From contig JAJFVL010000017.1 in assembly GCA_021371855.1 (NCBI GenBank), forward strand, positions 124,001-188,000: a stretch of 64,000 nt of DNA, read 5' to 3'. Below the pieces are notes generated by a model. The model saw only the letters and a list, made by a program, of their open reading frames with translations. It was not told where the DNA came from and made no database searches. Below are positions 37,208-46,610 of this stretch, piece by piece (position 1 is the stretch's first letter; the number at the start of each line of letters is the position of its first letter). This DNA is from Bacteroidales bacterium. Lineage in GTDB: Bacteria > Bacteroidota > Bacteroidia > Bacteroidales > VadinHA17. A program made the translations under genes and the position numbers.

Positions 37208-38782
37208 TTAATTTTGTAATGGGCAACCTTTAAGCTGAATTTTAATGTTGTCCATATCGTTCTGAATTTTTTTAACAGCTTCGGAAGCTTTTCCGTCGGC
37301 ATCTCTCAATGTAATAATGTTCTTAAAGCTTGTCAGCATATCTGTCACATTGTATGCCTCATCAACAGCCAGTTGAGCAATTGTTACATAAGGGATTTTA
37401 AGCGAACCTTTTATCAATGAGTTCGGTTTTATTACAGCACCCGGGTCCTTCAGAAATTTATTAATTGCCTCACCCGCCAGAAACTGACCGGCATCAACCC
37501 AGGGTGTATCGCTTAAATATCCTTGTCCTTTAAGTACGTTTACTATCTCCATGCAATCCCCGTCTGATTTCGCAAGTTTCTCAGTCGTTCCCTGTAAAAG
37601 ATTCCTTGACAGATTCACATAATCCCATGGTTTCATCGATTCCTTTGCCAATTCGGTAATATTGCAAAGAGTGATTCTTTGGTCTAATAATTTCTTGTAT
37701 CGGCTTATCTGATCCGTGGAGAAAACTCCATCCCTGATATATTTTTCCTCATTGTCTTCAAGAATTTTCTTTATTCCGGATGCACTCGCCCTCGTATCAT
37801 TCAAATAATCAACAAAGACACCGAAGGCAGCACCTGCTCCATCTTTAACAGCATTCCAGAATGCGTCATTGTTCTGATCCTCCCATTTTTTAAGTTCGGT
37901 CAATGTTCCGGTATTCCATTCCTGAAACCTTATCATATCTGACTTGTATCTGGCCAGCTTATCACTGAGTGCATTGCAGTCAGGTTTTTCAATAATCGGC
38001 TCTCCTTTGGCTTGATTAGCAACAACTCCCCCAATTATGTCGACAACAAGTTTCTCCTTTTCAAGCTTCTCTTTGTCAAGTTTCTCTTTGTCAAGCTTTG
38101 CCTTTTCAAGTTTTTCATTTTCCAGATACTTATCTGTAAGATCCACTGCTTTCTCTACATCCTGGACAACAGGATTGGTTTCGGGTTCAATGACTGTCTC
38201 AAAGTCAGGATCAGAGAGTGGTTCCCCAAAAAAGTTATTTCCCCGGGGAACTGTCTTAATGGAACTTCCGGAATTACCCTGGTCGAACGGATCACTGGCA
38301 GTTTTCCTCATTGTTTCCATATCGCTATCCAGCGATTTGAAATCAAGGGATTCGGAACCTGAAAGAGTTTTGGATGAATTTATTAAATTATCATGCAGTT
38401 CCTGCTGACGGGCTTCTTCTGCCTGTCTTGCCATTTCAGCTTCATAAGCAACCCTTTCCGCCTCTGCTTTCTCGGCATCAATTTCAGCCTGGCTCTTTTG
38501 TGGTGTCGGGCTCAGGAGATTATTCAACAAACCCTGCATCACTGCCCCGGCAACTACACTGGAGATACTTGAAGATGAAGAGTTCAATACTGATTTGGCT
38601 GCTGAGGCTGCTGAGGGTGCCGAACCTACACGCATGGGGCCTGATGCTGCAGGAATAGACACTCGGGTATTCGTCATACTTTCAAGGGTCCCAAGTGCTG
38701 ATTGAGAAAAAACAGTATGAGAAAATATCACTGTTCCGGCTAAGAGTAATAGTGAAGTGCGTAGCTTTTTAATTAGTTCCAT
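37208..38782 (-). CDS. hypothetical secreted coiled-coil protein
   Basis: The 524-residue protein starts with a signal peptide (ending HTVFSQ). A Ser/Ala-rich stretch (about 52-80) and a charged helix (98-130) follow, then a pentapeptide run (KLEKA, KLDKE, KLDKE, KLEKE at 224-243). The C-terminal half (about 260-524) is helical and has paired cysteines such as Cys370-region LCNITEL and DGDCMEIV. I recognise no family. It is the first gene of the pair with the TPR protein (gap 75 bases). The two may form one envelope assembly, but no partner is known. The terminal KGCPLQN contains a Cys that might form a disulfide. Confidence 0.65.
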   Translation of the reverse strand: MELIKKLRTSLLLLAGTVIFSHTVFSQSALGTLESMTNTRVSIPAASGPMRVGSAPSAASAAKSVLNSSSSSISSVVAGAVMQGLLNNLLSPTPQKSQAEIDAEKAEAERVAYEAEMARQAEEARQQELHDNLINSSKTLSGSESLDFKSLDSDMETMRKTASDPFDQGNSGSSIKTVPRGNNFFGEPLSDPDFETVIEPETNPVVQDVEKAVDLTDKYLENEKLEKAKLDKEKLDKEKLEKEKLVVDIIGGVVANQAKGEPIIEKPDCNALSDKLARYKSDMIRFQEWNTGTLTELKKWEDQNNDAFWNAVKDGAGAAFGVFVDYLNDTRASASGIKKILEDNEEKYIRDGVFSTDQISRYKKLLDQRITLCNITELAKESMKPWDYVNLSRNLLQGTTEKLAKSDGDCMEIVNVLKGQGYLSDTPWVDAGQFLAGEAINKFLKDPGAVIKPNSLIKGSLKIPYVTIAQLAVDEAYNVTDMLTSFKNIITLRDADGKASEAVKKIQNDMDNIKIQLKGCPLQN

Positions 38783-39333
38783 ATCCCATTAACAGTTTAA
38801 ATTTGTGTTCGTTATAGTCCTCACCGCGGATGTTATCAGCTTAGCAAATTAATCAATGGAAAAACTTCTCATAATTACAGATTATTTTTGAATAAAATAT
38901 ACCGTTTATCATCATTTTGATAAATCGATATTTTTATAGCATGAGCGAATTTAAATCATAATTGAACAGGGATAATTATCAGCAGGTGATATTAAAAATC
39001 AATAGGAAATATTACCCCTGGAATGAGAACTCTACTGTTTCTGCCTGTAGAGCCGATTCGGTACTGAATGAGTTTGAACTTTCGCGTGCTTTTTCAGGCG
39101 CCCTGACTTTAGGGCCTAACCGGATCCGGTATACGGCAGGTCACATCACCGGAGGCGCCGATGCCAAAATTCCACCGATCCCGCCGGTTCCATGGAATGT
39201 AAATATCATTGAAACCAAATCAGTCCACAAAGTGCGAATATTATATTCATGATTCCTGATAGTCATAAAACATAAAACCCTGCAATAATATTTATTACAA
39301 GTCTTTTATCTATATCAGATGTAGAATTTCTAA
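38783..39333. other. intergenic island with no supported gene
   Basis: The first half is AT-rich and includes a plus-strand TATTTTTG at 38883-38890. The second half (about 39030-39210) is richer in GC than its surroundings. One plus-strand frame is open from a TTG at 38962 to 39252 (96 codons, containing TLGPNRIRYTAGHITGG), but it has no ATG, no recognised domain and no clear translation signal. I do not call it a gene. It could be a remnant of a mobile element. Confidence 0.35.
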
Positions 39334-40095
39334 TTATACCCCCTGAACACTCTTTTTGTACTCTTTCAAAACTTTGTCAAGCCGTTGTCTGGAAGTAGTG
39401 TCTCCCGGTACGTTGTGTGACGGGTTGATATAAACCTCAACACCTCTGTCAGCCAGAATTTCAGCAACAGTGGTGATTGTCATCCAGACGCATGTAATGA
39501 AAGCCATAGTTGAAACAGGGCCTATCTTATCCTGATGATTTTTCAGAGTAACTGTAGCATCCTGTAATGGCGCGCAGGTATCAACTACATAGTCGGCAAT
39601 TTCAAAAATTGTTTTTCCGCTGGGGTGCCTGGTCTGTTTCCCTTTAGCTTCAGCAGCGGAACCGAATGCTATTACTTTCATTCCTCTTTTCTTAGCTTCC
39701 AACGCTATGTCGATGTTTACATTATTAATGCCGGTATGTGAAAAGATCCACATTACATCATTTTGATCAAAATTATAGCTTTTCATAATTTCTACACCGA
39801 ATCCTTCTACCCTCTCAAGGAACAGGAACTGATGGATTCCCATATCACCTGTAATATGAGTAAAATGTGTAAGCGGCATCTCACAAATAGGATGAAATCC
39901 TACAAACCCTCCAATCCTTGGGTACATTTCCATAATCGGTAATGTTGCATGTCCGCATCCGAAAGTATGAACCAGATGTTTTGATTCAATTGTATCAGCC
40001 ATTATTTCGGCAACTTTACGGATGTTTTCCATTTGTGTCTCTTCGATACGGGTCATTAAACATCGTGTGTTATTAAGCCATTCTTTTGCTAACAT
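39334..40095 (-). CDS. SIS (phosphosugar-binding) domain protein
   Basis: The 253-residue protein has a SIS fold like the COG4821 group, with FGCGHATLPIMEMYPRIGGF near the start. The SIS signature is SHTGINNVNIDIALEAKKRG, and a later segment is SGKTIFEIADYVVDTCAPLQ. SIS domains bind or isomerise phosphosugars. It is the last gene of the sugar operon 46272-to-39334, 40 bases after the MFS transporter gene. The kinase product of the ROK enzyme is a plausible substrate. No terminator is seen after it. Confidence 0.82.
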   Translation of the reverse strand: MLAKEWLNNTRCLMTRIEETQMENIRKVAEIMADTIESKHLVHTFGCGHATLPIMEMYPRIGGFVGFHPICEMPLTHFTHITGDMGIHQFLFLERVEGFGVEIMKSYNFDQNDVMWIFSHTGINNVNIDIALEAKKRGMKVIAFGSAAEAKGKQTRHPSGKTIFEIADYVVDTCAPLQDATVTLKNHQDKIGPVSTMAFITCVWMTITTVAEILADRGVEVYINPSHNVPGDTTSRQRLDKVLKEYKKSVQGV

Positions 40096-40135
40096 AATAG
40101 ATTATTTTTAAAGTGTTTACTTGTTTATGAAACAG

Positions 40136-41293
40136 TTATTTTTTATCTCCAACCTTACTCAGAATCACCACAAACAGTATTATCATTATCACAGTTTCTG
40201 CAAACGCAAATGTAATCAAATGTTGAACACCAAAATTCTGAGCTACTATCCCCATTCCATAATTAATAAGGATATTCCCGAACAAAGCAATAAACAAAAC
40301 CAGGCTGAATGCAGTTCCTGAAATTTCAGGATAACGGTCGCCTACAAATCCGAGCATTACAGGGAATCCGCTGGCAAGCCCCGCTCCTAATAAAACCAGT
40401 CCGACTATGGACAGACCGAAAAAATTGCCGGTTCTTAATATTGTCAATCCCAATAAGATCATTAAGAAAGATGAAAACAGCAATTTTTTAGCAGGGACCG
40501 ATCTTAAAACACTTCCATTCAATGATCGCATTATTATCATTCCGGCCACAAACGATGAAAGACCGAATAATGCATTGTTTTGTGTAAAAGCTCCCTTTTC
40601 TGCAAGATATGTTGTGGTCCAGTTATTAATGATTGCTTCAAACCCGCTCTGGAAAAAGAGGAAAAAAGCAAAAAGTAACAGTACATTGTCTTTAATCAGT
40701 TTAATACCCTGTTTCAGCGGGAATCCCTGTTTTAGTTTTGGGGGAGGGAACTTAATAATAAGGAAAAATATTCCTGTTGCCAGTGTTATTGTGCCAACTG
40801 AAGAGAGAATTGCATCAAAACAAAAAAGGTCACTAAGTATACCCAGAAGTAGCGGCATCCCAATAGCTCCAATCCCATATGATACTCCCAGCAAACTCAG
40901 ATTAGCACCTTTATCTTTATCGCTTATATCAGCTACCAGTGCATTGGTAGAGCCATTGACAGCGCCGCCGCCTACACCAAAGAGAAAAACGCATACTTTC
41001 AATAGTGAAACAGATGAAGAAAATGCAATGCCTTCGAATCCTATAAACATTAAAACACAGCAGACTGATAATAAAATTTTATAGCCATACCTATCAACTA
41101 TGGGTCCGAAGAATAAAGATCCGATTAAAATCCCAAGAGGAAGAATTGAAAACAATGCGCCGGCAGAAAGATCATCGAGCAGCAACTTTTCTCTGATATC
41201 AGCAGCGACTGAACCAAGGGTGATCATACAAATTCCGAATAATAACATTCCGGCACAGGCTGCCCAAAAAACTATTTTTTTACTATACATCAT
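40136..41293 (-). CDS. MFS sugar transporter
   Basis: The 385-residue protein has about 12 hydrophobic segments and a major-facilitator motif between helices 2 and 3 (GPIVDRYGYK). It fits sugar:proton symporters of the inner membrane. The ROK kinase gene ends only 8 bases upstream and the SIS gene is 40 bases downstream, so the import substrate is probably the sugar released by the GH2 enzyme. The substrate cannot be read from sequence. Antisense frames here are open but are shadows. Confidence 0.85.
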   Translation of the reverse strand: MMYSKKIVFWAACAGMLLFGICMITLGSVAADIREKLLLDDLSAGALFSILPLGILIGSLFFGPIVDRYGYKILLSVCCVLMFIGFEGIAFSSSVSLLKVCVFLFGVGGGAVNGSTNALVADISDKDKGANLSLLGVSYGIGAIGMPLLLGILSDLFCFDAILSSVGTITLATGIFFLIIKFPPPKLKQGFPLKQGIKLIKDNVLLLFAFFLFFQSGFEAIINNWTTTYLAEKGAFTQNNALFGLSSFVAGMIIMRSLNGSVLRSVPAKKLLFSSFLMILLGLTILRTGNFFGLSIVGLVLLGAGLASGFPVMLGFVGDRYPEISGTAFSLVLFIALFGNILINYGMGIVAQNFGVQHLITFAFAETVIMIILFVVILSKVGDKK

Positions 41294-41301
41294 TTTTATT
41301 T

Positions 41302-42264
41302 TTAAAGACCAAATTCCTGTATATGCTTCAAGGCGAGGAATCCTGCTCCATAAACTCCGGCATCACCTGCCAGTGCTGAGACCTCAAGACTCACCTGAGT
41401 AATACCGATGGGTTGGGCCCACCTGGCGGCTTCTTCTTTGATAGCCGGAAGTAATGATACCGCCGGGCCAAAAACACCACCCCCCATAATAATCTTTTCA
41501 GGATTAAACAGGCTTACCAGATTTGCCACGGCCATTCCCCAGAATTCCACACACAACTGTATCACCCTGACTGCAAGCGGATCACCATTGTAATAAGCGG
41601 CAAAAACATCGTATGATGTAATTTCTTTAATACCTTTATTTTTCAGTTCTCCGTTATAATCTTTCTGATCTTCAAGAAATTCCCTCGCTACCTTTGCAAT
41701 ACCTTCACCTGAAGCATAGTACTCAAAACAGCCACAGTCAGTATATTTTTTCTCGAATGGTCCTCTTAACGCCATCCATCCTATGCATCCTGCAATATCA
41801 TGACTACCTCGCAGTATTTTTCCATTAACCACTATTCCGGCACCGATACCTGTCCCAACTGAAAGAAATATTGCGTCATGGCACCCCCGGGCATTACCCT
41901 GCCACAATTCTCCCAATATATAACAAGCTCTGTCGCTGTCGATTGTTACCGGGATATCTTTACTTATTTTTTTCACCTCCTGAAGCAGCGGATAATCATC
42001 CCATCCAGGGATATTTGGCGCCCATACTGTACCTTCCTTTATATAGCTTATACCAGGTACGGATATACCAATAGAATTTATACCATCACCCTGTAATTCT
42101 GCTTGCCATATGGATTTCCATATACCGTCAGTAATACACTTGCCAACTTCAGAGCCTTTCCTGTCACCGAGGCTAACCGATTCTTTAAATAAAATTTTTC
42201 CCTCTTCTGAAAAGATTGCAAATGCAAGTTTTGTGCCTCCAAGATCGATCCCCAATAGAGCCAT
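41302..42264 (-). CDS. ROK family sugar kinase lacking the usual zinc-site residues
   Basis: The 320-residue protein has the phosphate-binding DLGGTK (7-12), the catalytic region IDSDRACYILGE (Asp111 probable base) and the ROK signature LSVGTGIGAGIVVNGKILRG. Most ROK kinases carry a zinc site of His plus CxCGxxGCxE. Here the His is Trp163 (GCIGWMAL) and only Cys177 and Cys179 remain (DCGCFEYYASG). It may use a different structural site. It probably phosphorylates the sugar imported by the adjacent transporter. It is followed after 8 bases by the transporter gene and preceded by DUF4432 after 195 bases. Confidence 0.87.
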   Translation of the reverse strand: MALLGIDLGGTKLAFAIFSEEGKILFKESVSLGDRKGSEVGKCITDGIWKSIWQAELQGDGINSIGISVPGISYIKEGTVWAPNIPGWDDYPLLQEVKKISKDIPVTIDSDRACYILGELWQGNARGCHDAIFLSVGTGIGAGIVVNGKILRGSHDIAGCIGWMALRGPFEKKYTDCGCFEYYASGEGIAKVAREFLEDQKDYNGELKNKGIKEITSYDVFAAYYNGDPLAVRVIQLCVEFWGMAVANLVSLFNPEKIIMGGGVFGPAVSLLPAIKEEAARWAQPIGITQVSLEVSALAGDAGVYGAGFLALKHIQEFGL

Positions 42265-42459
42265 AATATTGCGATGAAATGTTATAACCTCAAAACTATT
42301 AATTGATCATTTTCCCGTTTAGAATATATCCAGGATCTATTCTTCAATCAAACAATTAAAAAGAACCTGCTTCTTAGTTATCACAATCAGCTTAATTATA
42401 ACCGCTGCGCTGAAGTAATCTGAATCTCCTTTTCTGAATTAAAGTCTTTTCAATTATTA

Positions 42460-43464
42460 TCAGATTTCACTTATAATAACCTCTATTTCGTTTGTGACAC
42501 TTTCTCCCGGTTCAAGATGAGGTAAAATATTTTCTTCCTTCATCAATCTTCTGCTTTTACAGGGAAGGTTGGATGGTTCTAGTCCAAGTACATAGTCGCC
42601 CTGTCCCATCATCTTCCATTGCCACAAATATGGTAATTGAACTGCATTATATTTTATTGTTAATGCAATTCCTGAATTCCTGTTTTGCAGAGTAACCATA
42701 GTTTTTCCGCTGGCATCAGATTTCATGGTATGGATAAAAACCTGTTCTTCATATCCTTTCTGTGGTTTTGAAAACCTCTTATATTCATTGATTCCCGAAG
42801 CAGCCCGATTATCTTTGGGTTCTGTCGAAGCAGGATCAATTATCAGTTCAGCATCTTCGCTTAATAAAGGATAGCCAATGTTCATATGGTATATGATTGT
42901 ATAAGGAGAGGGTTTATTACCAAAATTGGTGACTTTATCCATCAGCTTCAGACTGTTATGGCCCAGAACAGTAGTTATTTCACGTTCCATCCGAAGTTTG
43001 TAGCCAAACATTACTCCCTCTTCAATTATCCCTCTGTGTTTTATAAGATATTCATCATCGAACCAGTCTGAAAGATCAGAAACCTGACGGGCCGGTAAGG
43101 TAGAATAACGACCATGTAATCCAAATTGTTCACCTTCATCAATTTCCGCGGCTCCTGCATTAATAAGCCCGCAGGTTGTAAGCAATCCTCCGGTAAAAGT
43201 GCGAAGCCATCCCAGATTTTCAGGTTCATAAAACGCCGGGTGTGTCTCTCCGTTGCAGGTGAGATAAACAAGATTGCTTCCTTTATAACTGGCCAGCGAA
43301 ATGTCCATTCCTCTGTCGGGCAGAATAGTGTATTGAAAACCGCTACCGGAATTAACGTCAATACCACGTAAATTCCGTCCCCAGCCATCAGTAAGGACAT
43401 AATTTCTGCTTCCTCCTATTTGTGACTGGTTTCCAGTGTATTGCATTATTTCATTTCGTGTCAT
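42460..43464 (-). CDS. DUF4432 family aldose-1-epimerase-like protein
   Basis: The 334-residue protein matches the DUF4432 / YphB-like galactose-mutarotase fold. Segments with likely active-site residues are ILPDRGMDIS near the start, FGLHGRYSTLPARQVSD, YHMNIGYPLL and GLEPSNLPCKSR. Members rotate or bind the anomeric carbon of hexoses. It lies 24 bases after the GH2 gene, so it may make the released sugar ready for uptake or phosphorylation. A signal peptide is not evident, so it is probably cytoplasmic. The exact sugar is unknown. Confidence 0.8.
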   Translation of the reverse strand: MTRNEIMQYTGNQSQIGGSRNYVLTDGWGRNLRGIDVNSGSGFQYTILPDRGMDISLASYKGSNLVYLTCNGETHPAFYEPENLGWLRTFTGGLLTTCGLINAGAAEIDEGEQFGLHGRYSTLPARQVSDLSDWFDDEYLIKHRGIIEEGVMFGYKLRMEREITTVLGHNSLKLMDKVTNFGNKPSPYTIIYHMNIGYPLLSEDAELIIDPASTEPKDNRAASGINEYKRFSKPQKGYEEQVFIHTMKSDASGKTMVTLQNRNSGIALTIKYNAVQLPYLWQWKMMGQGDYVLGLEPSNLPCKSRRLMKEENILPHLEPGESVTNEIEVIISEI

Positions 43465-43488
43465 ATTTATTATAGCTTAATTGATAAA

Positions 43489-46272
43489 TTACTTTAAAAC
43501 AAGTTTTGATTCCTGCACCCCTACATTCCAACCTGAAACTTTAAGTGTCGGGACTCCGGATCCAAGTTTCAGAAGAGGGCAGCTTACTGTTACTGTAGTG
43601 CTCCCGTTAGGAGCCAGCGTAAAATAATTTCCTGACCAGAAGCTTGGCAAGACTTCCTCTCCCTCAATCATCAACTGAGGACGAATGAAGAAAGCAAGCT
43701 TACCTGATGGATTTGTGATCTGAATTGTCCAGCTTTTTTCCGATTTACCTTTTACCTCCTTTAAAACATTAACCTTGACTGATGTCTCTGGCATATCATT
43801 TAATCCCTCATAGTTCCCATCACCCGAAAGCCAGTAAACATTGTGTGAAATAATTTTTCCGTCATGATCCTTCAGATTCAGTACAATAAAAGCGACACCT
43901 TTGGTCTTCTCCAGTATTGATGTTAAAGAAGTAGTTACTTTAACTTCCGAGGGGGCCATGTTTAAGGATGCTTCTTCACTAAATAAGGATTTGGATTCAG
44001 TATTGAATACTTCAACATGAGCAGTGAGGTTGGGAACAGGTTTATAAGTCCTGTTAATAATAGTCACTTTTGAATTAATCAGGTTTAATTGAATATGAAC
44101 CGGCTGGCAAGCGTTTTGCATAAAATAATAACCGGCATTTGGTTGAAGAAACCAATCATAGACCTGCCATACTACACTTGGAAAAGCAGCATTAAGTTTC
44201 CAAAGCATTACTCCGCCGATATCATTTAATTTATGTCCGGCCGCTTCAAAAATTCCCTGGTAACCAATGGCATTCATCAATTGCATCTTATTGCAAAAGT
44301 CCTCCATAGTTACTGGTTCTCCATATCTTTTTACCATTTCTTTGTAATAGAGATCCCATCTGCCGTTGCCCGTAGCAGCATCATGATAACCCCATGAATT
44401 ATTCAAAGGAAAAGGCAATTTATTGTCCCATACCAGATTAGGAATTATTTTTGACATAATATTATATGGAGGTTGCGACGGTAGTCCTGTCTCATCTTTA
44501 AAGACCCAGTCCTTGCCTGCTATGGCTCTGTTGTAATAGTCTTTAGGATCTTTCCATGTATAAGGGCCCCCGCTGTAAACGCCTGTCGGCATATTATCGG
44601 GCCATGAGCCTGGCCATCCCTCCGGAAGTTTGGCGAATCCCGAAGAGCTGGGGAGGAATGGACGTGTACCATCGAGCGAGATGACGCTGTTCCTCATGAA
44701 ATCGTACAGTTCTCTTCGTGCATGCCCCTCATTACCACCTGTCCAAACCAGCAGGCTGGGATGATTTCTGATACGAAGTATTGTACTGATGACATTCTTT
44801 TTGAAGATATCACCATTGAGAGGCCAGTCAGGAGATCCTTTAAATTCGCCCTGGGTATCGCCCGTAATCCAAAAGTCGGACCATACCATGAGACCATACC
44901 TGTCAGCTGCTTCAAAGAACTCGTCACAAGGTGTTACTCCTCCTCCCCAGATTCTAACAAGGTTTATATTTGCGTTACGGCAAAGATGCATTTCATAATC
45001 ATATCGTGCAGAATCGCGGTTAAGCAACATATCCGGCACCCATGCTCCTCCGGTAAGTTGAATCCGTTTCCCGTTAACATAAAAATCGCGGCGGTAACTA
45101 CCGTTTACATCGATTGCTTTCGTTCCTACCTTGCGTACCCCAAACACAAAAGTTGTGTCGTCGCTGATCTCTGTACCGTTTATATATTGCAGTTTTATCC
45201 TGTATAAATCAGGTTTCCCGTAGCCGTTTGGCCACCAGAGATTTGGATTTGTAAAACTGAGTTCTTTTGTATTTTTAACATTCAGATCAACTGTTTCTGA
45301 TCCGTTTTTTGCTACTGACACGCTTTTTGAAAATTGAACAGATGTCCCTTTAAAGTTTTCGGGAGTAATAGTGACAGTCAATTTTCCATTTGCAACATTC
45401 TGGCTGTTATTCTGCAATTTTAAATTCAAAGAAATATCTGCAAGTGTCGTATCGGGAAGAACCGGAAGATCAGTAACGAGTTTAGGATTGACAATTGTCA
45501 CATTACCGGAGGTTCTCAGATAAACTGGCATCCAAATTCCCATATTACGGTCGCGTACCGGGGGCATCCAATCCCATCCAACGCTACAGTACATTGTCAC
45601 GTTTTTGCCAATATCTCCTGTAGGACCTCCATTTAGGAAGAAATCGCCAAGAGCCGTTAATTGTTCCGTATCAGGCAATCCCGGATAATCAAGCGGATAT
45701 ATCTTAACAGCAAGCGCATTTTCTTTACCTGCCAAAATGAATTTGCTCACATCGTGGCTATACTCTGCAAACATACCTGCCATCTGCGTTGAATCGGAAA
45801 TCTGTTTTCCGTTAATCCACACTGCTGCCCTGTAGTTTATACCTTTGAATATCAGCTGAAAATGCCGTCCATTATCTGCTGACGGCACTTTAAAAACAGT
45901 ACGGTACCAATATGGTTTTCTCCACGGATTTGGATTATTTGGCAAGTGGCTGAATTTTTCAAGATCATACATCTTATTGAATTCATCCGAGGCATCAGGG
46001 ATCAGCATATTATTCAATCCCGAGTACGGATCGGGATAAACCCTGTTTGCTACAAGTCCCGAAAGAACTGTCGAGGGTACGGTCACCGGAAACCAGTATA
46101 CTTTTGACCGGTATTGAGGAGTAGATAATTCTTCTCCTGCAGCATCGATGAGTGCCGAAGATTGCATTTCAAAATGGGTCAGTATAATCTGCTTGACAGC
46201 TCCTGGTTGTGAATATGCAGGCAATGATATTAAAATTAACAGATAAACGAAGTTGCTAAATTTACTTTTCAT
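43489..46272 (-). CDS. secreted GH2 family exo-glycosidase (exo-beta-glucosaminidase / beta-mannosidase type)
   Basis: The 927-residue enzyme has a signal peptide (ending PAYSQ) and the GH2 layout: jelly-roll start (YWYRTVFKVPSADNGRHFQL), Ig-like domain, then TIM barrel. Likely catalytic residues are Glu515 (WTGGNEGHAR, acid/base) and Glu594 (FKDETGLPSQPP, nucleophile). The WDWMPPVRDRNMGIW segment and the C-terminal VMLWKLNAAFPSVVWQVYDW resemble exo-beta-D-glucosaminidases (CsxA-like). Beta-mannosidase or galactosidase activity cannot be excluded. It is first in the operon, so it probably trims glycans outside or in the periplasm before uptake. Confidence 0.88.
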   Translation of the reverse strand: MKSKFSNFVYLLILISLPAYSQPGAVKQIILTHFEMQSSALIDAAGEELSTPQYRSKVYWFPVTVPSTVLSGLVANRVYPDPYSGLNNMLIPDASDEFNKMYDLEKFSHLPNNPNPWRKPYWYRTVFKVPSADNGRHFQLIFKGINYRAAVWINGKQISDSTQMAGMFAEYSHDVSKFILAGKENALAVKIYPLDYPGLPDTEQLTALGDFFLNGGPTGDIGKNVTMYCSVGWDWMPPVRDRNMGIWMPVYLRTSGNVTIVNPKLVTDLPVLPDTTLADISLNLKLQNNSQNVANGKLTVTITPENFKGTSVQFSKSVSVAKNGSETVDLNVKNTKELSFTNPNLWWPNGYGKPDLYRIKLQYINGTEISDDTTFVFGVRKVGTKAIDVNGSYRRDFYVNGKRIQLTGGAWVPDMLLNRDSARYDYEMHLCRNANINLVRIWGGGVTPCDEFFEAADRYGLMVWSDFWITGDTQGEFKGSPDWPLNGDIFKKNVISTILRIRNHPSLLVWTGGNEGHARRELYDFMRNSVISLDGTRPFLPSSSGFAKLPEGWPGSWPDNMPTGVYSGGPYTWKDPKDYYNRAIAGKDWVFKDETGLPSQPPYNIMSKIIPNLVWDNKLPFPLNNSWGYHDAATGNGRWDLYYKEMVKRYGEPVTMEDFCNKMQLMNAIGYQGIFEAAGHKLNDIGGVMLWKLNAAFPSVVWQVYDWFLQPNAGYYFMQNACQPVHIQLNLINSKVTIINRTYKPVPNLTAHVEVFNTESKSLFSEEASLNMAPSEVKVTTSLTSILEKTKGVAFIVLNLKDHDGKIISHNVYWLSGDGNYEGLNDMPETSVKVNVLKEVKGKSEKSWTIQITNPSGKLAFFIRPQLMIEGEEVLPSFWSGNYFTLAPNGSTTVTVSCPLLKLGSGVPTLKVSGWNVGVQESKLVLK

Positions 46273-46303
46273 ACGTATATTATTTAATTTTAAGGTCGTA
46301 TGG

Positions 46304-46401
46304 AACCCACATGTTGCCGCTGGCGCGGATTTGCAATCCGCGCTGTTAAAGCAATCCAGACTTGTCGGGGTTGGTAGTGATTTGGTTCAAACATGCGGGT
46401 T
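46304..46401. repeat. MITE/REP-like element with 12-base terminal inverted repeats and central hairpin
   Basis: AACCCACATGTT (46304-46315) and AACATGCGGGTT (46390-46401) are inverted repeats with one mismatch, 98 bases end to end. Inside, GCGCGGATT (46323-46331) pairs perfectly with AATCCGCGC (46335-46343) around a TGC loop. The GCGCTGTTAAA core after the hairpin is found again near 19866. No transposase is encoded, so it would be a non-autonomous element or a REP pair. Confidence 0.55.
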
Positions 46402-46610
46402 TCATTAGTTAAATATTTTATATTAATGGCTGTAAAAACCATGACTGCCGGTAAGCCGTCCCGGGAAAGCAAATAAAGGTATGAAAAGTATTATGTTTTG
46501 TAGATCGGAATCCCAAAAAAGTATCTGTTCAGATATCAGAATATCGGTTCAAGTCGAAAAAACGGTTGATTAATTTTTTGTGAGATAACAGTGACTGATG
46601 AATTGTCTGC

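Noticed and set aside
38962..39252. Plus-strand 96-codon frame as a small gene
   Set aside because: It starts at TTG, has no recognised domain and no ATG or clear leader. It is kept only as an open question in the findings.
40407..41084. Long plus-strand frame antisense to the MFS transporter
   Set aside because: The transporter on the minus strand has clear membrane segments and a motif. The antisense frame is a composition effect.
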